From assembly GCA_001970855.1 (NCBI GenBank), contig LSSN01001350.1:1-63486 (forward strand): a DNA stretch of 63,486 nt, read 5' to 3'. Below the pieces are notes generated by a model, which saw nothing but the letters and a program-made list of their open reading frames with translations, was not told the origin of the DNA and did not search any database. The DNA comes from Smittium culicis (lineage: Eukaryota > Kickxellomycota > Harpellomycetes > Harpellales > Legeriomycetaceae). This document shows, piece by piece, positions 48,801 through 60,275 of this stretch (position 1 is the first letter of the stretch; every line of letters begins with the position of its first letter). The translations under genes were made by a program, and so were the position numbers.

Positions 48801-49381
48801 GGAGTAAATAAATAAATAAAAAAAAGGTAGGGGAGTGGGTGCAGATAGTAGATAAAATATTGGAAAAAGTAAAAGAAAGAAGGAAGTGAGAGAGAGAGAG
48901 AATACGTACTATGCTTTTTAGGGTTAAAGAAATTGATAGTATTGACATAGCTATAGGATCTGATTGGGTTTTTAAATTTATCAGAATTTAGGTTTTGAGG
49001 GTTGTAATGGGTAAATTTTTTTAAAGGTAAGGAGGAGGGAGAGTTGGAATTTTTTTGTGAAGATAGACGCGAATAAGTAGGTAATATACTAGGGGCAGTT
49101 TGGAGTAGATTGGGAGGGATATCTTTTGTAGAAATATTGATAGAGTTTTCAAAAGAGAGCAAGTCAGAAGATTTGGGGTTAGAAGAAGGAATTTTATGGC
49201 TTGCGTTTCTATTGGGGATGATCATTTCACGAATTGTGGAAGAGTTTAGAGGAGAGGAGGAGCTTTTAGTTCTAAAGAAAGAGCTTATTTTTTGCTGGCT
49301 GTTGGTCTTGGAGAGTTTTTTAGAATTTGGGGAAGCATTAGAATTATTTTTTGGAGATTTTTTGTTTGGTTTGCTGACCAT
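45854..49381 (-). CDS. Unidentified 1,052-residue nuclear-type protein with an N-terminal PIP box
   Basis: I model four exons on the minus strand: 49381-48910, 48757-48390, 48284-48055 and 47942-45854. All junctions are GT-AG and keep frame. The N-terminus is Lys/Ser/Asn-rich. Residues 29-36, QQKISSFF, match the PCNA-interacting-peptide consensus Q-x-x-I-x-x-F-F, so PCNA binding is a reasonable inference. The middle is disordered with acidic Asp/Ser runs (SDSDSDGELD). The C-terminal half (from about residue 480) is largely helical and hydrophobic, with STNLLFFILFSNRF and later FELFFGIKLITILL. I do not recognise the family with confidence. The helical C-terminus behind a disordered N-terminus is vaguely like Nse6/SLF2 (Smc5/6 loader) proteins. 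That is a weak guess, and function is unknown. Confidence 0.7.
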
Positions 49382-51406
49382 TGTTTAAAGCGAGGAATTG
49401 AGATATATATACTATATGAAGAGACGGAAAAAAAAGAATATGCTCGGGCAAGTATTTATGAGACTAAATGGAGAATTGGTAAAGTTAGACTTGATGTAAA
49501 TAAAGTTAAGCGGGAGAACAGCGAATAGAGTAAAGTAGGAGATCGGTAAAGTATAGTTTGAGGGAGAGGGAAGGTGGAGTTTAGCAAGCTAGTCTCAAAC
49601 GGAATTTTTGGGATAGAGCTTCGTACAATTTAGCGTATAGAGATAAATCTCGGGATTTAAAGTTGAGTATAAACTAGCAGATACTAAATAAGAAAAATAT
49701 TAATAAGTTTATATTGGAAAATAAAGAAAAGAGAAAGATAGTTGGATTCCGTTTCATGAATAAATACGCGCATATTATTGGCCAGTGCTGTTTTTTTTGA
49801 TTTCCACGCACATTTTTTATTAGGAATCCATATTAACAGCAACTTTTTTTATTTCAAGGTACTGAATTATAAATCTTTCTAATAAAAAAAAAAAGGTACT
49901 GAATTAAGCGACTATTTTATTAGCATGAATCGTACACATAAAACGCTAAATGAATATAGTGGTGATTGGGCCATAAACCATTGGAATCAAAGATTTTTTT
50001 TTCAGTTCCGATATTCTTGGCAGCTGTTTTTTGCCACAAAGAGATTTGGTTTGATAAAAAAAAATAAAATAAACGGAGAATGTTCAAACTATTATTTATC
50101 CGGAATATAAAGAGGCCAGCCCGGCATAATTGAGTCAAGCTTTCAATGTTCTGTATAAATTAACAACTAACCGGCATAATTAAGAAGCAAAAACGGGAGC
50201 TCATAAATTCTTGGAGTGAATTGGACGGGGGAGGAGCTGCGTAACTTGTATCAAAATTTAAACTAATGAATGAAATAGTAGGCTAATACCAGTTGATAAA
50301 GATAAATTCCTGGTTTCAATCAGTATTAGCGTTGTTTGTGCCACAAGGGCCCATCTTAATCAAATGACCTAGTTTATTCAAATAACACACCACTTTGTGT
50401 TTGATCCATGAGTTACTATTCCGTAAAACGCCTAGAAAGCGGAAAGCTCTAATTGTATTCCCGGGATTCCAAATCGAATTAATAGGCCATGTCTTTATCA
50501 TTGAAAATTTCATAAAACATTCCACTTTCACTAACAGAAATCTTAAAATGAACAAAATCGGAAAGACCAAAATGATATAGTGAGTGTAAGAGCTGGATAA
50601 CAAGAAAAAGATGCTTTATTCACCATCTACACACTACCCGTGAAAGAGAACTAACCATCATTTCTCACCACTGGCACTTATTACTATGAGGTTAATATGC
50701 GCTTACTCAATCGCGTGATCAAAATTAGGGTTATATAAATAGATTCAGGGAGTTTTTCTATTGCATAAAATGATTATTCTCTAGGCAGCAAGAAATGACT
50801 GAGAAATGATAATAAATAAAACAAAAAATTAAATTAAAAGCAAAACATAGCAAAACAAAGCAAAGTTAGAGGTTTAATTACTCCCAAAATTATCGGTGGC
50901 AATGCACAATTATATGTAAATTATTCCAAACCAACCCACACATATATTTTTCGCTCAGAAGTGATCCGAAATGCTGGAAGTAACTTGATATCTTAATGTT
51001 TAAAAGTGCTGCTAAAAAGATACCAGAAATTGCCTATTTGCTTAGTCAAAAGCTGAAACCAACACAAAGTAATAATCGGTTTCTTTGCTTTGATGCCAAG
51101 AATGCGATGCAAAAAGTATATATTTAGTGCTTTAAATATCTGTACGTGGTTAAATGGATAACAATAGGCGCTGGGGTTGTAGGGCGCGAATGTGTGTGGG
51201 CCTAAAATGTGCCCATGGCCTTTGCAGAGTTGATTAGTCGCAGCCGTTTGATGTTGTCTAGATGCTGCTCAAGAAAGCTCTTTCTTTCTATACATAACGC
51301 AAATAAAATAAAATAAATTAAATTAAACTAAATAAAAAACTTCAGTCTAAAACGTAAAAACGTAAAAATTAAAAAAATGCTGACTCCGATAAAGCAAATA
51401 AACGGA
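49382..51406. other. Intergenic region with a possible LINE remnant
   Basis: No intact gene is visible. A decayed coding remnant at 50316-50603 is listed separately. The region becomes gradually less AT-rich towards the right, approaching the GC-richer gene at 51407. The first few hundred bases should hold the promoter of the PIP-box gene. Confidence 0.5.
50316..50603 (-). pseudogene. Possible LINE reverse-transcriptase fragment
   Basis: The minus-strand open frame contains NPGNTIRAFRFLGVLRNS followed by WIKHKVVCYLNKL. A [FY]-R-[FY]-L-G-V block just after the catalytic core is common in fungal LINE reverse transcriptases, so this may be a short relic. There is no YADD-type box nearby and no other domain. 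The reading could be chance. Confidence 0.3.
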
Positions 51407-52339
51407 TTAAATAAACCTGAATTTACCTTGCAGCGTTGAGTTTATTGGGATTGTCACGAATCCCGGGATCTTGTAGTTATTGTCGCGCGTCAGCACTTCC
51501 CCCCACGACCCCACAAACATTATTGGAACGCTGCTCCACTCTTCGTACATAAGATCCTCCAGCTCCCCTTCCAGCCTATCCAACACCCGTGCCCACTGAT
51601 TAGGCCTGATTTTCTTGCTGAAAAACACAAGGCTCCTGTTCAGCGTCTGCCTCGGCCTTCCCCCACCCCTTGCCTTGTACCCCCGCAAATCAGCATCGGG
51701 GTTGAACGATAGCGAAAAGCCCCGCAACATGTTGTACATCTCCTCGCCAGGCTTATTCGTCTGCTCGCGCCGCTTCATCGCCTCACTTTTCCGCATACTC
51801 CGCAACTGCTGGTCAACTGATCCCTTCCCCGCCACGATGCCCATCGCTCCCGCAACGCCCGATTCGCTCCTTGCTAGCCCCTTTATCGCCTCGCTTATCG
51901 CTGAATTCATCTCCTCTTCCCCAATTTCAAGCCCTAGCCTCTTCGCTAATAGCAAAAACAATACCGACCCCTCTACCCCACTCCTATTCCCCACCAAACA
52001 GCCCCCATCCTGCATTTCTTTACTTCTCAACCCCAAACTCCTCCTTTCCATCTCTCCCTTCAGATCTCTTACCAAACTCTTAAGCTCAACCCTCCTCTCT
52101 ACTATCCCGCTCTCTGGATCCCTAACCTTCGAAAACACCTTCATGCTCTTTCCCGGTACTAGTACATCCGCCCCGAATTCCCTTGCCTTTCGCTCAAGCA
52201 CCGGATTCACCCAGTTCTGTATCATTTGCACAAGCTCCGCATTCGAGTTTTCTCGGTACTGCTGCCCCATAAAGTAATCGGGATGGAACTGCAGCATAAA
52301 CCGCATATATATCGGCTTCAATCGCTTCTCTATAGTCAT
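51407..52339 (-). CDS. DUF4460/TCAIM-like protein with an HPD motif
   Basis: A single open frame encodes about 310 residues from the first in-frame ATG at 52339. The frame stays open upstream to 52366 but has no ATG there, so a small 5' exon may be missing. The N-terminus LKPIYMRFMLQFHPDYF, followed by ENSNAELVQMI, matches the DUF4460 domain of TCAIM-like mitochondrial proteins. That domain resembles a J domain and keeps HPD. The rest (ending VTIPINSTLQGKFRF) would correspond to the DUF4461-type region. Molecular function of the family is poorly known, with a mitochondrial role reported for the animal protein. Base composition is around half G+C, far above the neighbours, and codons end mostly in C or G. 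No clear transit peptide is visible. The family call is moderate. Confidence 0.65.
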   Translation of the reverse strand: MTIEKRLKPIYMRFMLQFHPDYFMGQQYRENSNAELVQMIQNWVNPVLERKAREFGADVLVPGKSMKVFSKVRDPESGIVERRVELKSLVRDLKGEMERRSLGLRSKEMQDGGCLVGNRSGVEGSVLFLLLAKRLGLEIGEEEMNSAISEAIKGLARSESGVAGAMGIVAGKGSVDQQLRSMRKSEAMKRREQTNKPGEEMYNMLRGFSLSFNPDADLRGYKARGGGRPRQTLNRSLVFFSKKIRPNQWARVLDRLEGELEDLMYEEWSSVPIMFVGSWGEVLTRDNNYKIPGFVTIPINSTLQGKFRFI

Positions 52340-52782
52340 TCCTAGTTCCTCTATCTGTTTCGTCAAAAGCTTCCTCGTATTAGCTCTTTATCATGCATCA
52401 ATTCGTTTGCTTTATTTGGCTACTTTAAATATCTCTATAATTGTATTTTCGATCGGAAATTTCACTAAAAACGTATTTTTATAAACTTTTAAATTAATCT
52501 GATATAAAAAATATCTTCATATATCCAATGAAATAGTTTTTTCTTTTGTCTAGCCAATAATTATTCGCATTTATAATCCCAAATGTCTTGAAAATATATA
52601 AAAATAAAAAATGGCGAACAAAACACGATTATCATTTTAATTTTTTTTAAATTGGTAATTTATTTGATAATTAATTATTAAGCAAAAAAAAATTTAAATG
52701 TAAAAATAATATATAAATAGTTAAATAAATAAAATAATTGGTGTCGATATTGATATGATGACTTGTTGTGAAAAACCATTAT
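52340..52782. other. Short intergenic region upstream of the DUF4460 gene
   Basis: These 440 bases are AT-rich again and hold the 3' flank of the myosin gene and the 5' flank of the DUF4460-like gene, both on the minus strand. A possible first exon of the latter could lie here, but I could not place one with clean splice sites. Confidence 0.5.
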
Positions 52783-55700
52783 TTATTTTGCCGATGATGT
52801 TGGACGCAGTGAGTCCAATTCGCGCTGTAGTCTAGATGACAGATCTTGCACCTCCTCCATCGACCTCTCGATCTTCTTCTTCTCCATCGACACTTGATCC
52901 GCGTATGATTCCAAGTGAGATATACTGCTTTCAAGTGACATCACTTTACTAGATAGACGATAAATCTCGCTCTCCTGCCTCGACTTCACTTTCTCTTCCT
53001 CGGCAAGCTGAAGCTGCATCTCCCGTAATTGTTTTTCAAGCTTGTTCACTTCCGATTTTTGCGACGTTGACATCCTTGCCTCTGAAATAGCTCTCGTTGA
53101 AAAATCTGGGTCAAGCTCCTTGAACCTCTTGCTCTCCCTACTACTATTTTGTAAAAGCTGTGTCTCATAATCTATTATCTTATGTCGTGACTCTTTTAAT
53201 GCCTTCTCCAAGCTTTTGTTTTCTTTATTCAGCATTGTGTTCGCCTCCCTCTCCTTCTCAAGAGCCTTTTGGCTATCACTAACAATTGCCTCAAGCGTCT
53301 TGCTTCTTTTTTCTGAATCTGATATCATTTCTTTCACTTCTGCAAATTTAATGTTCACTGATTTTAGCTCGTCCTCAAGTTGCAATGCTGCTTTTTCTGC
53401 TGTCTGTCGTGCATTACTGGATTCAACATATTTGCTTTGAACATCGTCAAGTCTAGACTCAAGTTTCTCTTTGGTATTCAATAATTCTTTATGAGATGAT
53501 TCGAGTGCTTCTGATCTCAGTTTTAAGGAATCTAGTTCTAGATTTATCGATGATATGTACGTTTCTGAAGATTTTGCTGCATCTCTAGCTTTCTCGTACG
53601 CTGGCGCAAGTTCCTCTAATTTCGAAATTGTGAGCGCAAGTTCTTTACTAAGTTCTTTTTTCTGTAGTTTGTAATTTTCTATCTCTGCAGTTTTAGAAAC
53701 AAACGAACTATCAAGTGATATGTAAGCCTCTCTTAGTGCTAGATAGTCTTGATTAGTGGAATCAAGCTCTCTCGATAATGACTCGATTTCTCCTTGGTAC
53801 TTTTCACGAAGTTTGTCAATAGCAGAGTCATGGTCATTAATGTCAAGTTTATGTCTTTCTGAAATCTCTTTAATTTCATCTAGCAGTCTTTCGTTAACTT
53901 TTTGCGACTCAATTATTTGCGTGTTCGATATATCAAGCTGACTCTCTAAGTCAATTAATCTTTTTGAAATGTCTTTTAACCCTGACTCTGCTACATCTCT
54001 AGCCAGTATAGCATCATTTGATTTTGATAAATTTTCCTCCAAAATGCTAGATTTTTCTGCCAAAGCTTTTTCTGCTTTTAAGAGTCTAGCCTCTGCTTCA
54101 TCAGCAATCTGTTTATACTCACCTAGCTTATTCTGTAAATCTGTAAGCGATTGTACCAACACTTCTTCGTGAGAAATTAATTGCTCTGTCTTTTGAATTT
54201 CATTTTCGAGCTTGTTGGAAATATCATCTAGTTTAGTTAAAGCTTCATCTCTTTCTTTTTGCAATTCTGAGACTCTTTTTTCTGCCTCCATCAAATCTGC
54301 CTGAATATTACCAAACGAAATATCCAGCTCACTAAGCTGGCTTTGTTTCTCCTCAGCATCTTGCTGGGCTAAGCTCAGTGCAGATTTTAATGTATCAATA
54401 GTTTCTTCAAGGTTCAAGATATTTTCATCTGTAGCTTTCTTTTCAGAATTTTCTTTTTCGTACATTTCTTGCAAATCAGAAAGTTCTTTGTGAAGATTTT
54501 GCATTTCTGCCTCTAAATCTTTATTGCGAGAGTGAAGGTTTTTAAGATCGCTCAAAGATATATTATACTCTTTTTGAAGTGCAATATTTTTATTTTCTAA
54601 CTTGTTTCTGGAATCCAAATGGAAAGCAGCCTCAGCTGTAATTTCTTCGACTCTTCTCTCTAGCTGTTTAATAGATCTTTTATTTGATTCATTTTCGAGT
54701 TCCAAATTGTCATGTTTTGTCATCAGATCATTAGACTTTTTCTCATGCCTTGAAGAAAGAGCTTGGTAATCATCTAAAGATTTTTTGCTTACTTCTAATT
54801 CAATTTTAAGATCTCTAATTTCATCCTGAAGCTTTTTGATTGTGTTGTCGTTTACTTCAGCAAAGCCTCGTTGGGTAGTGTCTATAGATTCTTTTAATGA
54901 AGATACGTCTTGTGAGAGCTGAGTAGCTTTCATTATTGCTTCAGATTTTTCTAAACTTTCTTGATTCAGTTTGGCTTCTAGCTCTTTTATTTCTTCTACT
55001 AGCAATTTTTTGCTTTCTTCGACAAGTAGCAGCTTTGCGTCGACTTCAGCCTCAACTTTACTTCTAAACTCAGCTTGTTGATCTTGCCATCGTGATTTGA
55101 TTTCTTCAGCTGCAATACGTGCGTTTTTTTCATCATCCAGTAGAGTTTTAGTTTTAGCTAAAGTTTCTTCGAGCTCAGTTTTTTCTTTCAAAAGGTTATC
55201 ATATTTTAAGGTACTTTCTTCAACTAAGCTTTGGATAGAATTTAAGTTTCTGCTCAAGTTGTAATTATTCTCATTTAGGGAAGCAGATGCATTTTCACGC
55301 TCTTCCAATTCACTTTGTAATTTGGAGTTTTTCTCATCTAAATCTTTGAGCATTTCACTTGAAGCATTCAGCTCAGACTTTAGCTTTTGAATCTCTGAAT
55401 CTGAAGTTTGTAGTTTTTCTTTCAATTTTTTACTCTCCTCCTCTGAGCTATTGGCAAGGCTTTTTTCAAGTGACAATGATTCTTTCAATTGATCAACTTC
55501 ATTCTGTAAATCAGATTTAATTTTCTCAAGATCTAAAGCTCTAGATTCTATTTCCTGGTAAGCGCTATGAAGGTCGCTAAGCTCTTCATGAGCTTGATTA
55601 CGAGCCTGCTCAAGAACAAGAGGTTGGGACTCTAGCTGAACTCTCAGCTGTTCGTTTAGCTCTTCAATTTCGAGGGATTGGTTTGTAAGCTGTTGTTGTA

Positions 55701-58700
55701 TTTTTTCACGTAGAATTTCTTGCTCTTCCAGTAAAGCTAAAAGTTCCTTTATACGAATATTAGCATCGTTGAGCTCCTTTTTACTAGATTCTGATTCGAT
55801 TCCTCTTGTTTGGGATTCTGATTCTAAGTTATCTAAAGTTTTTTGAAGCTCTTCACACTTCGAGGTCTCTGCATTAAGAAGTAGCTCTAAATTTGAAATT
55901 TTACTAGTCAAAATTTCAATATTTTCTTCTTTTGTGTCAATTTGGTGGTTTAGGTCGGATAGCTGATCAATAGCGGTAACTAATTGTTGTTTTAAACTAC
56001 CCTTCTCTTCTTCCATAACAGCTTCACGAGCAGCTTTATCATCAATTTGTTCATTTAGCTCTTTTAAAGAATTTGCATACTTTTCATTTAAGTCTAATAG
56101 ATTGTCAATCTCCATTTGTTTTGCGTTAAGAGATTCGTTCAGATCTTGTATTTGCTTGGATTCATTAATATCACGACTTTGCAAGTTTGAGTTTGATTCT
56201 ACTAAAGATTCTTTCAGGCTTTCTATTTCTTTTTCAAGACCTCTACATCTGTCTTCATGCAAAATACTATTTTTTGAGTGGTGTTCTATTTCACTTTTTG
56301 AGTTTCCGAGGTCCATTTCTGCACGAGTTAAGGACTCGCAAAGAATGTCCTTTTCATTTTCTAAGCTTTTTATCTTTGAGTTTAACTCTTCAATTAGCGC
56401 ATTTGAATCATCTTTCGTCTTTTTGTGTGCAGCAGATTCTGCCTCAAGTAACTTACTTTCACCATTTGCCATGTCACAGAACTCGCTTATTTTACTTTCC
56501 AACTCAGCAATCATTTGATCCTTGCCTTCAATAACATCAACTAAATGATTAGATTTGTTAAACAGTTCGTCTAATTGGAATTCGAGCTGCCCAATGTTAT
56601 TTTTTAAGAATTCAATCTGATGGTTTAGATCAGCTTCGATATTTTTTTGCTCGACTATTTGCTCCTCAAGCTCAGCAATTAAAATAGATGCTTCTTGATG
56701 TAAAGATGTCGCAGCTTCAGCTCGCTGTTTATACTCATCCACCATTTTTTGAAGCGTATCAACTTGATTTTTAGTATTAATGGATACGTTTGATAATTCG
56801 CGCTTAGAATTATATTCATCATCAAGTTGGTTTTGCAAATCAATTACTTTTGACTCCAAGTTATCTTTGATCTCAGTTAAATCTTTAACTTGAACATTCA
56901 AGATCTCAATTTTCGAGGTGTTTTCTTTTAGCGATTCTATCAACTCAGCTTCTTTTTGCTTTGTTCTATTAAGAATTTCTTCCATGTCAAGAGCTGAGTT
57001 TCTTTCTTCTACGATCACCCTCTCTAACTCTTCCATGCGTTGATCCCATTCTTTTAATTTTTTTTCTGCAAGTGCTTTTTCTGTCTTTTCTGATTCTATT
57101 TTTTGGGCTAATTCGTCGATTAAATTATTTTTTTCTCTAAGCTCTTCATCAGCTCTTGTTACGTGAAGAAGAGGTTTAACTTTAAGGTAAAGCTTCCACC
57201 ATTGCCATTCACAAAGCCTATTCACAATTCGTGCATTTCTTTGAATAGTTCTGATTGCCTTTGCCTGATGGATACGTCGAATGAATCTTTTTCTACACAA
57301 ATTTCCTCTAGCGACTGCTTGGAACAAAGTAATTATTTTAGATAATTTGATATCTCTAAGTTCTTCAAGCTCGGCCAGCTAAAAAGAATGTATAAAATTG
57401 TTAGCCAAATGAATTATAAAAAAAATAATAGATTAGATTGCTAATTTTATAAGGTGAAATTGTACTTACAACACCAGCTCTAAAGAAAACTTTGGAGTTT
57501 CCTAACCTGTACTCGGATGGGTTAATTCCCATTTCAACAAGTAGCATCTGAACAGCTTTTTTCGAGTCAATAAACATGTTTTTAGGAACTGCATCAGGAG
57601 CTAAAATTTCGTATCTTTGTCTAAACTCAGAAAATGGTTCGCGATTAGGAAAACCTTGTCTAGTAATGCGAATTCCTTCCAGCACACCGTTGCATCTTAA
57701 TTGATCTAGTACTAAAGGTGTATCGATTGTTCCAGCAACTTTATTTTTATTTGGGACAATGCAGCGAACAAAGTGGGGTTCAGTTGAGTTTAGTTGTGCC
57801 ATCAAAAAATTCAGCTGTTCTTTATGCTTCTGACTGACAGTTCTAAATGCAGAGTTTTTTTTGAAATTCTTAAGACCGTTAGAGGAAGTAGTTGAAACAG
57901 ATTTTTCGAAAACTTCCAAATAATCAGAAAATAGGCCTGATACATATTTTTCGGTAGAATTTGCTAGTAAACGGGCCACACTTTCATTTATAGGATCCTT
58001 ATTTTTTTCAAGCCAACCATCTGTGTTGTATTCAACTTGAGATGCGTAGTGATTTATTATAAATCCCATATTAAATCTAGGCTTTTCATATTTTTGTGAT
58101 TTACCAGTCCAGATATTATTTAATTTTTCATTGAAGCTTTTATCGGTTGCTTTTGGCATCACACACTCTTCATCGAGACATGAAAAAATACCAATTGGCT
58201 AATAGATTTAAAAAAGCAAAAATCTTGAATTAACATTATTTATGAAAATGTGATAAATAGTAAGAGCTTAAATAATGTCAGAGTATATTTAGAAATACAG
58301 AAACTACTTTACCTGTGACTTATCAATCAAATCAATTGTGGGTTGCAAGTCGAGCCCAAAATCTATAAAGTTCCATTCTATTCCTTCACGTTGATATTCT
58401 TCTTGTTCAAGGATAAACATGTGATGGTTGAAAAATTGCTGTAAGCGTTCGTTTGTATAGTTGATGCATAGCTGCTCAAAGGAGTTAAATTGTAAAATTT
58501 CAAAACCTGCAATATCTAATACCCCTATGAAAGAGTATGATTCAGAAATCCTATTCATAGAGTTGTTAATTTTTTGAACTATGGACCCAAACATCCTTTC
58601 GTAAAGTCCGCGGGCCAATGCCTCAACTGAGTAAGAAACTTGGTCCACGTTCCTTGATTGTGTTACCCAATCGCGGCCTGCTTTGATTATAGGGCGAAGA

Positions 58701-60275
58701 AGTGCTTTTTTGAATTCAGCCAAAGGGATTCCCATTACATGACAAAATTTTTCGGCACACAGCTGATCTTTTATTACAGCTTCGTCGCCTCGAGTAGCAG
58801 AAAACTCTATATTACCGATATTTAAAATTGCAGACAGTATCTTAAACAAGTCATGAATGTCAGCTTCAGAAAACTTAGCACTGCTGAGAGATGATATTAA
58901 AAGTTCAAAGTTCTTCGCGTCATCGATTCCTGATATGGGGTGTGTGCTTGATTTTGTGAATGCGTAGTCCGAGATATCACCATCAATTAAAAATTTCTGT
59001 TTTATTTCCTGAGAAGCGCCTTTAAGGAGTTGATAAAAGATGTGGAAATTGCGTTCATTTTCATTTTGTCTTGTAACGCGTAGCTTTTCAAGTAGGTACC
59101 ATTCAATATTCGCGCCAGAGATACAACCAGCTAAATTAAATTCTATTCTAATAAATTTACCCTATACAATAAAATTTTGGAAAAAAATGGATGTTAATAT
59201 AATAAAAATTATTTCTTAATCAGCTAAAATATATTGATAATTTACAAATCTTGACGAATTATTATTTCTGATTGTTTGGGCATTTCCAAAGGATTCCAAG
59301 ATAGGATTAGTACTAAGAATTTGCTTTTCAAGATCGTTTCCAAGAGCTTTCTGGTTAAGAGAGGATGATGCTACTGCAGTTAGATATTGTATAACCTTTT
59401 TAGTATTTTCAGTTTTTCCAGCTCCAGATTCACCTCTGATAAAAAAGAAAAAAACAGATATTAAAAGGTGATAAAATATTATATTAACGGTGAAATGATA
59501 ATTGTAATTACGTTATAAGGATTGACTGGTTTTCTCTAGAGTGTAAGAGGGCTTGGTATGAGGCATCAGCAATTGAGTATATATGAGGCGGCAGTTCATC
59601 TCTTCTTTTGCTTTTGTATGCAGATACGATTTCAGGGCCATATATTGGTAGGTTATAGTAAGGGTTTACAGCGACTAGAAAAGGACCGGAATAAGTATAA
59701 ATTAATCCAGATAAGTATCTCTGCTTAAGATTGTGAATTACAGAGGCTTCATTGAGATACCCGAGCTCGGCCATGTCTTCCTTTTTATCAAACTTAGGGG
59801 GATTCACTTTTTCTGTTTTGTTAATGTGTATTTCGACATTCTAATAGTTTATGTAAAATGACAAAAGTTGCATATTTTATTTATAAATGTATAGCTTACA
59901 TGAAAATAATCAGGTTAAAATAAAAGTAGTAGAAAATTAAAGATATAATAGAAATATTTAAAACAAACATACTCTGCCATTTGATAAGCTTATTGAAACA
60001 ATTCCATCGCTCTGTTCGCCATTAACTTGGCCAGCTATATAGCCTTCTTTATCGTCAGGGACCCAAACAAATTTTCTTTCGGCAAAGTTCATATCATTTT
60101 GTTCGGAAAAGATATCAGAGGTATTGTTTAGGAAAGAGATTGGGGTATTGGAGGAAGAAGTGTTGGGTTCTGAGATAGAGAAGTTTCCAGATTTATTAAT
60201 ATCAAAGTCTAGGTACCCATTTTGCATTACTCTGCGCAAAACGGAGACTGAGGGAGATCTTAGCTCAGATTGCAT
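52783..60275 (-). CDS. MYO1: Class II myosin heavy chain (fungal Myo1/Myp2 type)
   Basis: This conventional myosin drives contractile-ring constriction in cytokinesis. I model six exons on the minus strand: 60275-59973, 59840-59512, 59435-59246, 59161-58313, 58198-57470 and 57378-52783. All are GT-AG with frame kept, giving 2,331 residues, a normal size for fungal Myo1/Myp2. The SH3-like N-terminus ([17 protein letters not shown]) precedes the motor. Motor motifs are the P-loop GESGAGKTE (212-220), switch I NNNSSRFGK (268-276), switch II DIAGFE (from 490) with [19 protein letters not shown], and HFVRCIVPN. The lever has two IQ-like motifs, the first [14 protein letters not shown] (from about 818), then [12 protein letters not shown]. 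From about residue 870 to the end it is a heptad coiled coil rich in Glu, Lys, Leu and Ser. All active-site motifs are intact. Confidence 0.96.

Noticed and set aside
51615..52277. Long plus-strand frame of 220 residues over the DUF4460-like gene
   Set aside because: It is a Pro/Ser-rich shadow of a GC-rich gene on the minus strand. The minus frame has family motifs and this one has none.
53216..56534. Several plus-strand frames opposite the myosin tail
   Set aside because: They are Ser/Leu/Phe-rich shadows of the coiled-coil codons on the minus strand.
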